Shown one piece after another: positions 48,706-60,107 of a stretch of 64,000 nt of DNA. The DNA lies in contig JAPOZT010000029.1 in NCBI GenBank assembly GCA_026705925.1, positions 81,169 through 145,168 on the forward strand, written 5' to 3'. How positions within the stretch are numbered: position 1 is the stretch's first letter; the number at the start of each line of letters is the position of its first letter. A model generated the notes under the pieces. That model was not told the DNA's origin. It searched no databases and worked only from the letters and a program-made list of their open reading frames with translations. The DNA is from Gemmatimonadota bacterium (GTDB taxonomy: Bacteria > JAAXHH01). Made by a program: the position numbers and the translations under genes.

Positions 48706-49419
48706 ATGAAATCCCTGATCATCGTCCCCACCTACAACGAACTCGAGAACATCCGGCGGCTTCTGCCCGAGCTGATGGCGCTGGGTCCTGATATCCGGGT
48801 GCTTGTGGTGGACGACAACTCTCCGGACGGGACGGGGAAGCTCGCCGATGAACTGGCCGCGGAGAACGAACGGATCAGCGTCCTGCATCGACCCGAAAAG
48901 CAGGGGTTGGGCACGGCCTACGTGGCGGGTTTCAAGTACGCCATCCAGCAGGACGTGGATTGCGTATTCGAGATGGACGCGGACTTTTCCCACGATCCCG
49001 CCATGATACCCAGGTTCATCGAGGAGATCGAATCCTGCGACGTGGTGATCGGATCCCGGTACATCAGCGGCATCAACGTGGTGAACTGGCCCATGTCCCG
49101 GCTATTGCTCAGCTATTTCGCCAACATATATACCCGCGTGGTCACGGGCATGACGATCCGGGACACCACGTCGGGTTTCAAGTGCTTCCGGCGTGAAGTG
49201 CTGGAGAATATCGAGTTAGATGACGTCCGGTCCGACGGGTACGCCTTCCAGATCGAGATGAATTTCCGATGCTGGCGCAAGGGATACCGCGTGCGTGAAA
49301 TCCCCATAATCTTCGTTGACCGGCGTTCGGGTACCTCGAAACTCTCCCAGGGCGTAATCAACGAGGCCGTCTGGATCGTCTGGTGGTTGCGCCTGCAGCG
49401 CATGTTTCGCCGAATCTAG
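48706..49419 (+). CDS. Polyprenol-phosphate mannosyltransferase-like (GT2, DPM1-type)
   Basis: SLIIVPTYNELENIRRLLPEL; VVDDNSPDGTGKLADEL; FEMDADFSHDPAMIPRFI; VIGSRYISG; DTTSGFKCFRREVL. Confidence 0.94.
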   Translation: MKSLIIVPTYNELENIRRLLPELMALGPDIRVLVVDDNSPDGTGKLADELAAENERISVLHRPEKQGLGTAYVAGFKYAIQQDVDCVFEMDADFSHDPAMIPRFIEEIESCDVVIGSRYISGINVVNWPMSRLLLSYFANIYTRVVTGMTIRDTTSGFKCFRREVLENIELDDVRSDGYAFQIEMNFRCWRKGYRVREIPIIFVDRRSGTSKLSQGVINEAVWIVWWLRLQRMFRRI

Positions 49420-49450
49420 GCGCGCTTCTCCGTACGGATGGAGGATACGT

Positions 49451-50248
49451 ATGCTGACCGAACAGCAGAACCTGCACTTCAAGACCTTCGGGTTTGTCGT
49501 CCTGCGCCAGGTCTTCACGCCGGATGAAATGGACATCATCAACAGGGAGTTTGACCACGGTCTGGAAGCCGCATATCGCCACATGCCCTTCGACGGCACG
49601 GTCCGTCACTGGGTCACTATGATGGGTAGATCCACGCCTTTTTTCGGAAGTCTCCTGGAGGATCCCCGGCTCTGTGGAGTCGCCGAGCAACTCTACGGCG
49701 AGGATGCGTTGGGCATTGCCACCGACGCGAACCGTTACGTGGGCAACACGGGATGGCATCCGGATACCCACAGCATACACCAGTACGGCATCAAGTTCGC
49801 CTTCTACCTGCAACCCGTAGGACCGGAAACCGGTGCGTTGCGCGTCATCCCGGGATCGCACCGCAACCCCTTACACGGCGAGCTGAGACGGTTCATTCCC
49901 GAATTCGATCGCCAAAAGGAGGTGCCCTGCTACGTCTGTGATTCGGAACCGGGCGACGTGGTGGGATTCGACCTGAGATTATGGCACGCCAGCTACGGGG
50001 GCTCCAGCGACCGGCGCATGTGTACCTGCGTGTACTATCACAACCCTGGAACACCTGAAGAGATCGAAACCACCAGGGATCAGGGGGCGAACAACAGCAA
50101 GGCCACTGCCAAGTATAACCGACCGAACGATCCCCCGGTCGACCCGTTCTGGCTAACGAATCCAGATCTCAGTCCGAAGCGGAGGCGCTGGCTGGACCGC
50201 CTTCTCGAGCTAGGTTATTATCAGGACATGGTCAACGACGACTCATGA
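49451..50248 (+). CDS. Phytanoyl-CoA dioxygenase (PhyH) family protein
   Basis: GWHPDTHSIHQYGIKFAFYLQPVGPETGALRVIPGSHRNPLH. Confidence 0.9.
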   Translation: MLTEQQNLHFKTFGFVVLRQVFTPDEMDIINREFDHGLEAAYRHMPFDGTVRHWVTMMGRSTPFFGSLLEDPRLCGVAEQLYGEDALGIATDANRYVGNTGWHPDTHSIHQYGIKFAFYLQPVGPETGALRVIPGSHRNPLHGELRRFIPEFDRQKEVPCYVCDSEPGDVVGFDLRLWHASYGGSSDRRMCTCVYYHNPGTPEEIETTRDQGANNSKATAKYNRPNDPPVDPFWLTNPDLSPKRRRWLDRLLELGYYQDMVNDDS

Positions 50249-51024
50249 TGAACAGCCGCCTCAAGAATCTGCTGGACGACGGGAAACCCGCCTTCGGCAT
50301 ACAGCTCCGGTTCGGTTCGCCCGCCATCGCGGAACTGGCCGGTATGGCCGGTTTCGACTGGATCCTGATCGACACGGAGCACGCGCCGCAGACGCCGGTG
50401 ACCGTCCAGGCCCAGATTCAGGCGGCGGGTTGCACCCAGGCCACGCCGATCGTCCGGATCACCCGCACCGACCCTGACCTCATCAAGCTGTACCTCGACA
50501 TGGGTGCCATGGGCATCGTCGTCCCCTTCGTAAACACGCCGGAGGAGGCGAAGCTGGGGGCCAATGCCTGCCGTTATCCCCCGCGCGGCACAAGGGGATG
50601 GGGTCCTCACCGCGCAGCGGGCTACGGACTGTTCGAGAAGGAATATACTGCCGAGATAGACGATGTGGTGATGTACGTGCCGATCATCGAGTCGGCCGAA
50701 GCAGTCGGCAATATCGACGACATCATGGCCGTGGACGGGGTGGACGGCTGTATCGTGGGTCCGGTGGACCTGTGCATTTCTCTCGGCATCCCCTTCCAAT
50801 TCGACCATCCGAAATACATAGGCGCGCTCCGCCATGTGCGGGAAGCCGGTCAGCGAACAGGAAACCCCGTGGGCCATCCCTTGCTCGGTTCCATGGATGA
50901 CGAGGAGAACGTCCGTCGCCAGGTGGAAGAGGGCGTGCGACTGCTGCTCGTTGACGGCGACGAGCCGGTGTTGAAGGACGGGTTCCAACGGGCGATCGAA
51001 GCGTTGAAGTTCCTGCGGAAATAG
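50245..51024 (+). CDS. HpcH/HpaI aldolase family protein
   Basis: FGIQLRFGSPAIAELAGMAGFDWILIDTEHAPQT; MGAMGIVVPFVNTPEEAKLGANACRYPPRGTRGWGPHRAAGYG; 4-bp overlap with upstream gene. Confidence 0.93.
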   Translation: MMNSRLKNLLDDGKPAFGIQLRFGSPAIAELAGMAGFDWILIDTEHAPQTPVTVQAQIQAAGCTQATPIVRITRTDPDLIKLYLDMGAMGIVVPFVNTPEEAKLGANACRYPPRGTRGWGPHRAAGYGLFEKEYTAEIDDVVMYVPIIESAEAVGNIDDIMAVDGVDGCIVGPVDLCISLGIPFQFDHPKYIGALRHVREAGQRTGNPVGHPLLGSMDDEENVRRQVEEGVRLLLVDGDEPVLKDGFQRAIEALKFLRK

Positions 51025-51110
51025 AAGCCGGGCGAAGCGGTTTCGCGGCGCCGCGACGACGCGGCGGTCTCAGGACGCCCTGGTCCCATGACACAGCGTC
51101 CGCATTTCCG

Positions 51111-52106
51111 TCATGCCGTTGCCGACGGTTTGCGGGCGATCAGCGCCTGGGTCACCGTGGACAGTCCCAGCCATATGGCCATCAGATCGATCATGCAGCA
51201 TACCGACTTGATGAGAAAGTTGTCGTAGCTGATGATGCGGTACAGCAACCCGGTCGACCGGGGCGCGTGGGGTTCCATGCCCAGTTTGATGCGAAGGCTT
51301 CCCGGCCAATGACTGGCTTCTACGATGGCGCCGTGGAACGCGATTTCCAGGTCGCATCCACGGACACAGGCTGCGAGGGTCTTACGAGAGAACACATGGA
51401 AATGTCGAGGAGTACTCAGGGCCTGCCACTTGTTCTTGAAGATGTAACGTGACAGCGCGTGCAGATCGGGTGTTTCAAGATACAAGACGCCTTCTGGTTC
51501 GAGATGATCCGAAATCCATCGGACCATCCGTGCCGGATCGATCACGTGTTCGATGGCATGTTGGCAGATGATGGCATCGAACCGCTCCTCGCACTGTGCC
51601 TCCTCGATAGGTCCTTCGATAAGCGTCACGCCGCGGTCGTTAAGATATGAACGGGCTTCAGGTTCGAATTTGAGGTCGTTGGCAAAAAGTTGAAGAGGAA
51701 AAGACGCAAGTTCCGCCAGGTAGGTCAGGTTACCGCCGAATCCCGCGCCGATGTCCAGCACCCGCGAACCGGACCTGAGATTCGCGATCACTTTTTGGTT
51801 CCATCCCCGGTCGAGTACATTGAGCTTCAGCCACCTGAACGGAGCGAACGCGGGGTACTGGGTTTCTGTGACGCGAACCGTGTAGTTCCTCGGATAAATC
51901 CGATCGATGTCCCGCATCCGGATCCTCGGCGACAGGTACACGTGCCCGCAGTCCGCGCACGCGACGAACCGGAACCGGTTGTCGCAGGTACGGTACTCGT
52001 AGTCGTATCCCTCGAAGACCGCCCGCAGCTTCGTTTCCGAACTTCCGCACATCGCGCAGGCGACCGGGACGAGGTCCAGTTCGACACCACTTCCAATGGG
52101 GTTCAT
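51111..52106 (-). CDS. Class I SAM-dependent methyltransferase with N-terminal zinc-ribbon-like segment
   Basis: From ATG 52106: MNPIGSGVELDLVPVACAMCGSSETK...CADCGHVYLSPRI; SRVLDIGAGFGGNLTYLAELASF; FDAIICQHAIEHVIDPARM. Track ORF is over-extended to 53834. Confidence 0.88.
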   Translation of the reverse strand: MNPIGSGVELDLVPVACAMCGSSETKLRAVFEGYDYEYRTCDNRFRFVACADCGHVYLSPRIRMRDIDRIYPRNYTVRVTETQYPAFAPFRWLKLNVLDRGWNQKVIANLRSGSRVLDIGAGFGGNLTYLAELASFPLQLFANDLKFEPEARSYLNDRGVTLIEGPIEEAQCEERFDAIICQHAIEHVIDPARMVRWISDHLEPEGVLYLETPDLHALSRYIFKNKWQALSTPRHFHVFSRKTLAACVRGCDLEIAFHGAIVEASHWPGSLRIKLGMEPHAPRSTGLLYRIISYDNFLIKSVCCMIDLMAIWLGLSTVTQALIARKPSATA

Positions 52107-52137
52107 AGGATGTTCAGGCCACACAGCAGGACGATTT

Positions 52138-52201
52138 GTGCCGGGGCGCCTTCTTGCAGCCGGAGGACTAGTGCCGGTCCGGCCGCGCAGCGGGAGGACT
52201 A
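52138..52201 (-). repeat. 31-bp degenerate tandem repeat starting at the atpC stop codon
   Basis: minus strand TAGTCCTCCCGCTGC...CCGGCAC / TAGTCCTCCGGCTGC...CCGGCAC; TAG spacing 31. Confidence 0.75.
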
Positions 52202-52600
52202 CTGCTGGGTCGCCTTGATGCGGTTGAGCGCACGGTCCAGCGAAGCCCTGGCACGGTCGACGTCGACGTCTTCTTCGCTCGATCCCAGGCGCTGGCGCGC
52301 CCGTTCCTCGGCCTGCTTCGCCCTTTCGACGTCGATGGCGCCGACTTCTTCGATGGTCTCGGCCAGGACCGTCACCTGGGCCCTGAGCACTTCGACGAAT
52401 CCGCCGGACACGGTGTACTGTGTACGGCCCTCGTCGTTCCGGATGGTCAGTAGGCCCGGCCGCAGCGAGGTGAGCATGGGCACGTGGCCGATCAGCACCT
52501 CGAAATAGCCGTCCGTGCCGGGTGCGAGCACGCTGCGCGCCTCGCCTTCGAAGGCCATGCTCGATGGCGTTACGATGACCAGGGGGAATTCGCCTGCCAT
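52199..52600 (-). CDS. atpC: F1Fo ATP synthase subunit epsilon
   Basis: FPLVIVTPSSMAFEGEARSVLAPGTDGYFEVLIGHVPMLTSLRPG. Confidence 0.95.
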   Translation of the reverse strand: MAGEFPLVIVTPSSMAFEGEARSVLAPGTDGYFEVLIGHVPMLTSLRPGLLTIRNDEGRTQYTVSGGFVEVLRAQVTVLAETIEEVGAIDVERAKQAEERARQRLGSSEEDVDVDRARASLDRALNRIKATQQ

Positions 52601-52603
52601 GAT

Positions 52604-54897
<2,294 letters not shown>

Positions 54898-54907
54898 GTG
54901 GCCCTTT

Positions 54908-56452
54908 CTACGCGTTGTACGTCTTGCTGAATTCCTCGACGGCGTCCCGGATGCGCTGCTCGGTTTCTTCGCTCAGTTCCTTTGTCTCCCTGATCTCGCG
55001 GCCCACGTCCGAGTGGTGCGTCTCCATGTGCTGGAGGAAGGCCGCCACGAAGGGCTGCACGTCGCCCACCTCGAGGTCGTTCAACATCCCGTTGACGCCT
55101 ACGTAGAGCGAGAGGATCTGTTCCTCGACCGCCATGGGCCGGTACTGGGGCTGCTTGAGCAGCTCGACCAGCCGCTCGCCCAGGTGAAGCTCCCGCTGCG
55201 TGGTCTGGTCCAGTCCCGACGTGCCGAACCGGGCGAAGGCCTCCAACTCGCGGTACCGGGCCAGGGACGTTCTCAGCAGCCCGGCGACCTGGCGCGATTT
55301 CATCGCCTTGATCTGCGCGGCGCCGCCCACGCGGGAGACCGACAGGCCCACGTTCACCGCCGGCCGCTGACCGGCGAAGAACAGGTTGGACTCCAGGAAG
55401 ATCTGACCGTCGGTAATGGAAATCACGTTGGTCGGAATGTAGGTCGACACGTCGCCGAACTGGGTCTCGATGACGGGCAACGCGGTCAGCGATCCGGATC
55501 CGTATTCGTCGCTCATCTTGGCCGCCCGCTCCAGGAGCCGGGAGTGGAGGTAGAACACGTCCCCCGGATAGGCTTCCCGGCCCGGCGGCCGCCGCAGGTT
55601 CAGCGACAACTGCCGGTAGGCCACCGCGTGCTTGGTCAGATCGTCGTAGATGACGAGGGCGTGCCTGCCGTTGTCGCGGTAGTGCTCGCCCATGGTGGCG
55701 CCGCCGTAGGGCGCCAGGAACTGCATCGGCGCCGGCGTGCTGGCCGAGGCCACGACCACGGTGGTGTACTCCATGGCGCCGTGTTCCTCCAGGGTCGCAA
55801 CCGTCTTGGCGATCGTGGAACCCTTCTGGCCGACGGCGACGTAGATACAGACCACGTCCTGGCCCTTCTGGTTGATGATCGCGTCCAGGGCCACGGCCGT
55901 CTTGCCCGTCTGCCGGTCGCCGATGATCAGCTCGCGCTGTCCCCTTCCGATGGGGAACATGCTGTCGATCACCTTCAGGCCGGTATACATGGGTTCGTTC
56001 ACGGGCTGGCGCTGCACCACGCCGGGGGCCTTCGTCTCGATCGGCCGCGACTCCGCGCCTACGATCGGTCCCTTCCCGTCTATCGGCCGGCCCAGGGAAT
56101 CCACCACCCGGCCCAGCAGGCCGTCGCCCACGGCGCACTCGACGATCCGCCCCGTGCGCTTGACCGAATCGCCCTCCTTGATCAGCTGGTCGTCTCCGAA
56201 GAGGATGCAACCGACGTTGTCCTCTTCCAGGTTCAGCACCATGCCCACCACGTCGTTGGGAAACTCGACCAACTCGTTCGCCATCACGTTGGAGAGGCCC
56301 TGCACGCGGGCAATCCCGTCACCGACCTGGAGCGCGGTACCCGTTTCGTAGATGTCGACCTCTCTCTTGTAGTCGAGCACCTGCTGTTTGAGGAGTTCGG
56401 ACACCTCGTCCGCACGAATTGCTATTTCATCAAACGCCATTGTCTTCTCCAT
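54908..56452 (-). CDS. atpA: F1Fo ATP synthase subunit alpha
   Basis: [64 protein letters not shown]. Confidence 0.98.
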   Translation of the reverse strand: MEKTMAFDEIAIRADEVSELLKQQVLDYKREVDIYETGTALQVGDGIARVQGLSNVMANELVEFPNDVVGMVLNLEEDNVGCILFGDDQLIKEGDSVKRTGRIVECAVGDGLLGRVVDSLGRPIDGKGPIVGAESRPIETKAPGVVQRQPVNEPMYTGLKVIDSMFPIGRGQRELIIGDRQTGKTAVALDAIINQKGQDVVCIYVAVGQKGSTIAKTVATLEEHGAMEYTTVVVASASTPAPMQFLAPYGGATMGEHYRDNGRHALVIYDDLTKHAVAYRQLSLNLRRPPGREAYPGDVFYLHSRLLERAAKMSDEYGSGSLTALPVIETQFGDVSTYIPTNVISITDGQIFLESNLFFAGQRPAVNVGLSVSRVGGAAQIKAMKSRQVAGLLRTSLARYRELEAFARFGTSGLDQTTQRELHLGERLVELLKQPQYRPMAVEEQILSLYVGVNGMLNDLEVGDVQPFVAAFLQHMETHHSDVGREIRETKELSEETEQRIRDAVEEFSKTYNA

Positions 56453-56458
56453 CGAAGG

Positions 56459-57001
56459 TCATTTTCGAACGAGCGCCTGCCGGACCTGCTGGAGCTGGGT
56501 CGCCAGGCTGCTGTCGAACACCAGGTCACCCACGCGTACCACGAATCCTCCAATCAAGTCTTCGTCTACCGTGGTCCTCATGCGAACGCTTTTACCGGTC
56601 TGCGCTTCCAACCTGTTTTTCAAGTCGTCTTCCTGCCCGTCGGTCAGCGCCACCGCGCTCGCGATGTCCGCGTTAACGATGCCGTCCCATTCGTCCAGGA
56701 TCGTGCGGCAGGCGTCCAGGATCTCCGGCAGGTTGCGCGCCCGCCGCCTGGAAGCCAGCAGATAGAGGAAATTGAGGGTGATGTCCTGGACTTTGCCTTC
56801 GAATATCTCACCCAGCATGCGTTGCTTTACGTCAGCGGGTATGACCTTGTCCGTGATAAAGTCCACGAAGGGCTGAGAGTCCCGGCACAATTGCTCGAAA
56901 GCCGTGATTTCCCCGCGCACCGCGTCCAGGGTGTCGGTTTCCGCCGCGGCTTCCAGCCACGCCCCGGCATAGCGGTATGCGATGTCTGACTTGCTGGCCA
57001 T
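56459..57001 (-). CDS. atpH: F1Fo ATP synthase subunit delta
   Basis: IAYRYAGAWLEAAAE...; C-term IGGFVVRVGDLVFDSSLATQLQQVRQAL. Confidence 0.95.
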   Translation of the reverse strand: MASKSDIAYRYAGAWLEAAAETDTLDAVRGEITAFEQLCRDSQPFVDFITDKVIPADVKQRMLGEIFEGKVQDITLNFLYLLASRRRARNLPEILDACRTILDEWDGIVNADIASAVALTDGQEDDLKNRLEAQTGKSVRMRTTVDEDLIGGFVVRVGDLVFDSSLATQLQQVRQALVRK

Positions 57002-57008
57002 CGGTCCC

Positions 57009-57515
57009 TTATTCCTTTGAAGGCATCTGAGCGATGAACTCGTCCACGACCTTCCGGTGTTCCGTCGCGTCCAGAGTGCTGTTCAGGATCCTGCCCGCGA
57101 TTTCCACCGCCAGGTCGCCCACCTGTGCGCGCAGTTCGGCCACGGCGGATTCCTTCTCGCGCCGGATCGTGTTGCGCGCCTTCTCGAGCTCGCGCTCCGC
57201 TTCCTGCTGGGTATGCTCGAGGATCCGGCCGCGTTCCGCGTTGGCCTGGTCGACCGCGGCCTGCATCTTCTCGCGGGCCTCGGTCTCGATGTCCTCGAGC
57301 CGCCGCCTGGCTTCCTCGTGCAGACGGTCCAGTTCCGCCCGGTCCGCGTCCAGTCCCTCCATGCGGTCGCGGATATCCCGTTTCCTGTCTTCGATGGCCT
57401 GGGCGATGATGCCGAAGACATACTTCCTCAGGACGAAGAACAGGACGGCGAACCCGATCATCTGGATGATCAGGGTGCTCAGGTCAATGCCAAGATCGTG
57501 CAATATATCTAACAC
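57009..57515 (-). CDS. atpF: F1Fo ATP synthase subunit b
   Basis: N-term TM QMIGFAVLFFVLRKYVFG then charged coiled coil; operon position. Confidence 0.95.
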   Translation of the reverse strand: MLDILHDLGIDLSTLIIQMIGFAVLFFVLRKYVFGIIAQAIEDRKRDIRDRMEGLDADRAELDRLHEEARRRLEDIETEAREKMQAAVDQANAERGRILEHTQQEAERELEKARNTIRREKESAVAELRAQVGDLAVEIAGRILNSTLDATEHRKVVDEFIAQMPSKE

Positions 57516-57599
57516 GCGCTATGCTCCTTCGAACGCCGGCGGCACGCTCCGGACCTCCGGACACTCCGGACAAGGTACGCGCCGCAAGCCGCTTGACTG

Positions 57600-57872
57600 C
57601 TACTGGGCGAGGCGGCTCAGTTCCATGACCTGTTCGAAGGACGGCAACTGGCCCTGGAGCATGAAGAACACCAGCAGGCCGTAGATCGCCAGCGATTCCA
57701 TGAACGCCAGGCCGATGATCAACACCAGCTGGATACGGCCGGCGGATTCGGGTTGACGGGAAATGCCCTGACAGGCCAGACCGGTTGCGATCCCCTGACC
57801 GACACCCGAGCCGATGGCCGCAACGGAAACGGCCAGCGCCACGCCAAGTCCTAAACCCATGTAGTACAGCAT
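57600..57872 (-). CDS. atpE: F1Fo ATP synthase subunit c
   Basis: [53 protein letters not shown]. Confidence 0.97.
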   Translation of the reverse strand: MLYYMGLGLGVALAVSVAAIGSGVGQGIATGLACQGISRQPESAGRIQLVLIIGLAFMESLAIYGLLVFFMLQGQLPSFEQVMELSRLAQ

Positions 57873-57945
57873 GAAGCGAGCTCCTTTCGGAATGGAGAAT
57901 GAACTACAACAAAATCAAACATCTTTCTGAAAATCGGTTAATTCA

Positions 57946-57970
57946 CAATCAGTTATACCACGATCAGTGG
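57946..57970 (-). repeat. 15-bp direct duplication spanning the atpB stop codon
   Basis: minus strand ACTGATCGTGGTATA / ACTGATTGTGAATTA; second in-frame TGA 15 bp downstream. Confidence 0.5.
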
Positions 57971-58776
57971 TCTTCCTCCCCGTGGTCGTGATCCAGGAAC
58001 TGGGCCACGTACACGGCGCTGAGCACCGAGAAGATCATCGCCTGGACCGTCCCGGAAAACACGCCGAACATCAACATCGGAACCTGCATCGGCACGAAGG
58101 GCACCTCGAGGGCGCCGATAAGAAACACCGGGGACAGGCCCAGCAGCACCAGTACGATCATCTCTTCCCCGAACACGTTTCCGAAGAGACGGATCGACAG
58201 GGAAATGACCTTGGCGAACTCGCCCACGATATGAAGCGGGCACATGAGCACGCCCATCCACTTGGGTTCGCCCCAGAAATGCCAGAGATAGGCCTTGAGT
58301 CCGATCTCGCGCAGGCCGATGAGATGGGCCGAGACGATGGAGATCAGGGCGAATCCGAGGGTGGTGTTCAGATCGGCGGTAGGCGACTGCATGCCGGGTA
58401 TGACGCCCAGCATGTTCATGAACCAGATGTAGATGAAGAAGGAGGCGAAAAAGGGTATGTACTTCCGGCCGCGCTCCCCGACGATGTTGAGGAAGAACCC
58501 GGTCAGTCCCTCGACGGCCATTTCGAACAGCGTCTGGACCGAGCCTTCGGGTATGCGCTTGAACGTTCGTACCGCGATGGTTACGAGAACGATGACAATT
58601 ACGAAGACGAGCAGGGTGTTCAGCAGGAGATCCGGCTGCCTGACGGGTTGGGGGATCCAGTCGGCCAGCGGTCCCAGCAGGTAGAATATCCCATGTAGTA
58701 TCGAGTAATGTGCTTCACCGCTTCCTCCCTCGGTCGCCATCTCCAGAGAGAGGACACTCGACCACGGACCAGTCAA
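57964..58776 (-). CDS. atpB: F1Fo ATP synthase subunit a
   Basis: GEFAKVISLSIRLFGNVFGEEMIVLVLLGL with conserved Arg. Confidence 0.97.
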   Translation of the reverse strand: MTGPWSSVLSLEMATEGGSGEAHYSILHGIFYLLGPLADWIPQPVRQPDLLLNTLLVFVIVIVLVTIAVRTFKRIPEGSVQTLFEMAVEGLTGFFLNIVGERGRKYIPFFASFFIYIWFMNMLGVIPGMQSPTADLNTTLGFALISIVSAHLIGLREIGLKAYLWHFWGEPKWMGVLMCPLHIVGEFAKVISLSIRLFGNVFGEEMIVLVLLGLSPVFLIGALEVPFVPMQVPMLMFGVFSGTVQAMIFSVLSAVYVAQFLDHDHGEEDH

Positions 58777-58788
58777 AGGACAACCTCC

Positions 58789-59250
58789 TTACCGGTAAGA
58801 CCGCTTCGGCTTGCTCAACAGGGCGGTCCAGTCTGCCCGATTATCCGATGAACCCTGTCTCATGACCAGGACGAGGCCGCACAGGGTCAGCGTGAAGGGA
58901 ATCAGGGACACGCCCGTCAGCAGCCCGATGGGGTGGAACCAGTTCCCCGACGTAACGAAATAAAGCACGATCCCCAGCAGCGGCAGCTTGGCCATCAGCA
59001 GCAGGAACAGCTTGTTGCGGTTCCGCTTGATCTGCTCGCCGGGCGTCACGAAACGGCGGACCAGCCAGGCCGTGACATAGAGCATCATCAGCCCGATCAT
59101 CGAACCGACGAAGAAATTGACGGCAAGCAGGTCAGCGCCCGCCACGCGCGCCGCGATGGTGCCGACGATGGTCAGCACGGCGCAGATCCGATAGACGCGG
59201 GGAAGGAACCGCCTCAGCGGTTCGCCGTCATGTTCAGTGGTTTGCGCCAT
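58789..59250 (-). CDS. ATP synthase subunit I-like membrane protein
   Basis: four predicted TM segments, operon position upstream of atpB. Confidence 0.75.
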   Translation of the reverse strand: MAQTTEHDGEPLRRFLPRVYRICAVLTIVGTIAARVAGADLLAVNFFVGSMIGLMMLYVTAWLVRRFVTPGEQIKRNRNKLFLLLMAKLPLLGIVLYFVTSGNWFHPIGLLTGVSLIPFTLTLCGLVLVMRQGSSDNRADWTALLSKPKRSYR

Positions 59251-59503
59251 CTCTCTCCCGTTCCGCCGCTTCGATCTTCCGGTTCAGCCGTTTCAGTGTC
59301 CTGCCCATCTCCAGGAACCCGGCCACGACCCCGAGCATGGCGCCGACGACGCCCCCCCAGGGCTTCCACTCAGGCCAGACCTGTTCGACCTGGTGACCCA
59401 GGAAGTACCCGATCGCGGTGGCGAATACCAGGGTCAGGCCGATAACGGCGAGTTCCCCGGCTTCCCTCATATACTGCCATTTGCCCTGCGTGTCCCGTGC
59501 CAT
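59234..59503 (-). CDS. AtpZ/AtpI family protein
   Basis: two TM segments ELAVIGLTLVFATAIGYFLGHQVEQVWPEWKPWGGVVGAMLGVVAGFLEMGRTLKRLNR. Confidence 0.85.
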   Translation of the reverse strand: MARDTQGKWQYMREAGELAVIGLTLVFATAIGYFLGHQVEQVWPEWKPWGGVVGAMLGVVAGFLEMGRTLKRLNRKIEAAERERDGANH

Positions 59504-59506
59504 AGA

Positions 59507-59534
59507 CCATCAGTCAATGCCCATCAGTCAACGC
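59507..59534 (-). repeat. 14-bp tandem duplication spanning the bactofilin stop codon
   Basis: minus strand TTGACTGATGGGCA TTGACTGATGGTCT; TGA at 59530-59528 (stop) and 59516-59514. Confidence 0.85.
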
Positions 59535-60019
59535 CCGTAGGGATACTTCGATTCGTCTGATCCGCCCGATTCGCCTGGTCCGCCTGCGCCTGACGCACCG
59601 GATGCGGCGCTGTCGCCGCCGTTTCCGTCGTCCACGCGGTCCGCCTGGCTTGCCTGGTTCGCCTGGTTTGCCTGATTCGCTTTGTTCGCCCGGTCCGATC
59701 CGGCGGGTTCGTCCATCATGGCCGAATTCCCGTGGAAGACCGCCCCTTCCTCGATGACGAGGGTCTTGGTGTTCAAGTCGCCGACCAGAGTGGACTTGCC
59801 GCCCAGGAGAATGTGTTGCGATACGATAAGGTGGCTCTCCACGTATCCATGAATGACCGCGGTCTTGGATTCTATAGACGATCCGAAGATCCGGCCGGTC
59901 TTGCCGACCTCGACCCCTTCGGTGGCTCTCACGTCGCCGTGCACGGTGCCGTCAACGCGGACATTGCCCTCTACGTCCATCGAGCCGTTCATTTCGGCGC
60001 CTTTGGCTATGATCGTCAT
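59528..60019 (-). CDS. Bactofilin (polymer-forming cytoskeletal protein)
   Basis: IAKGAEMNGSMDVEGNVRVDGTVHGDVRATEGVEVGKTGRIFGSSIESKTAVIHGYVESHLIVSQHILLGGKSTLVGDLNTKTLVIEEGAVFHGNSAM. Confidence 0.95.
   Translation of the reverse strand: MTIIAKGAEMNGSMDVEGNVRVDGTVHGDVRATEGVEVGKTGRIFGSSIESKTAVIHGYVESHLIVSQHILLGGKSTLVGDLNTKTLVIEEGAVFHGNSAMMDEPAGSDRANKANQANQANQASQADRVDDGNGGDSAASGASGAGGPGESGGSDESKYPYGR
59642..59697 (-). repeat. In-frame 9-bp tandem repeat in bactofilin C-terminal tail
   Basis: gcctggctt gcctggttc gcctggttt gcctgattc; encodes (A)NQANQANQASQA. Confidence 0.9.
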
Positions 60020-60053
60020 ACCGCGCTCCTGGAATCGTCCTGCGCCTTATGGT

Positions 60054-60102
60054 CTGCCTGGAATGCCTGGAATGCCTGGAATGCCGTGACTGCCTGGAAT
60101 GA
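60054..60102. repeat. Intergenic 9-bp tandem repeat (gcctggaat) between M23 gene and bactofilin
   Basis: gcctggaat gcctggaat gcctggaat gccgtgact gcctggaat. Confidence 0.95.
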
Positions 60103-60107
60103 ACGGG

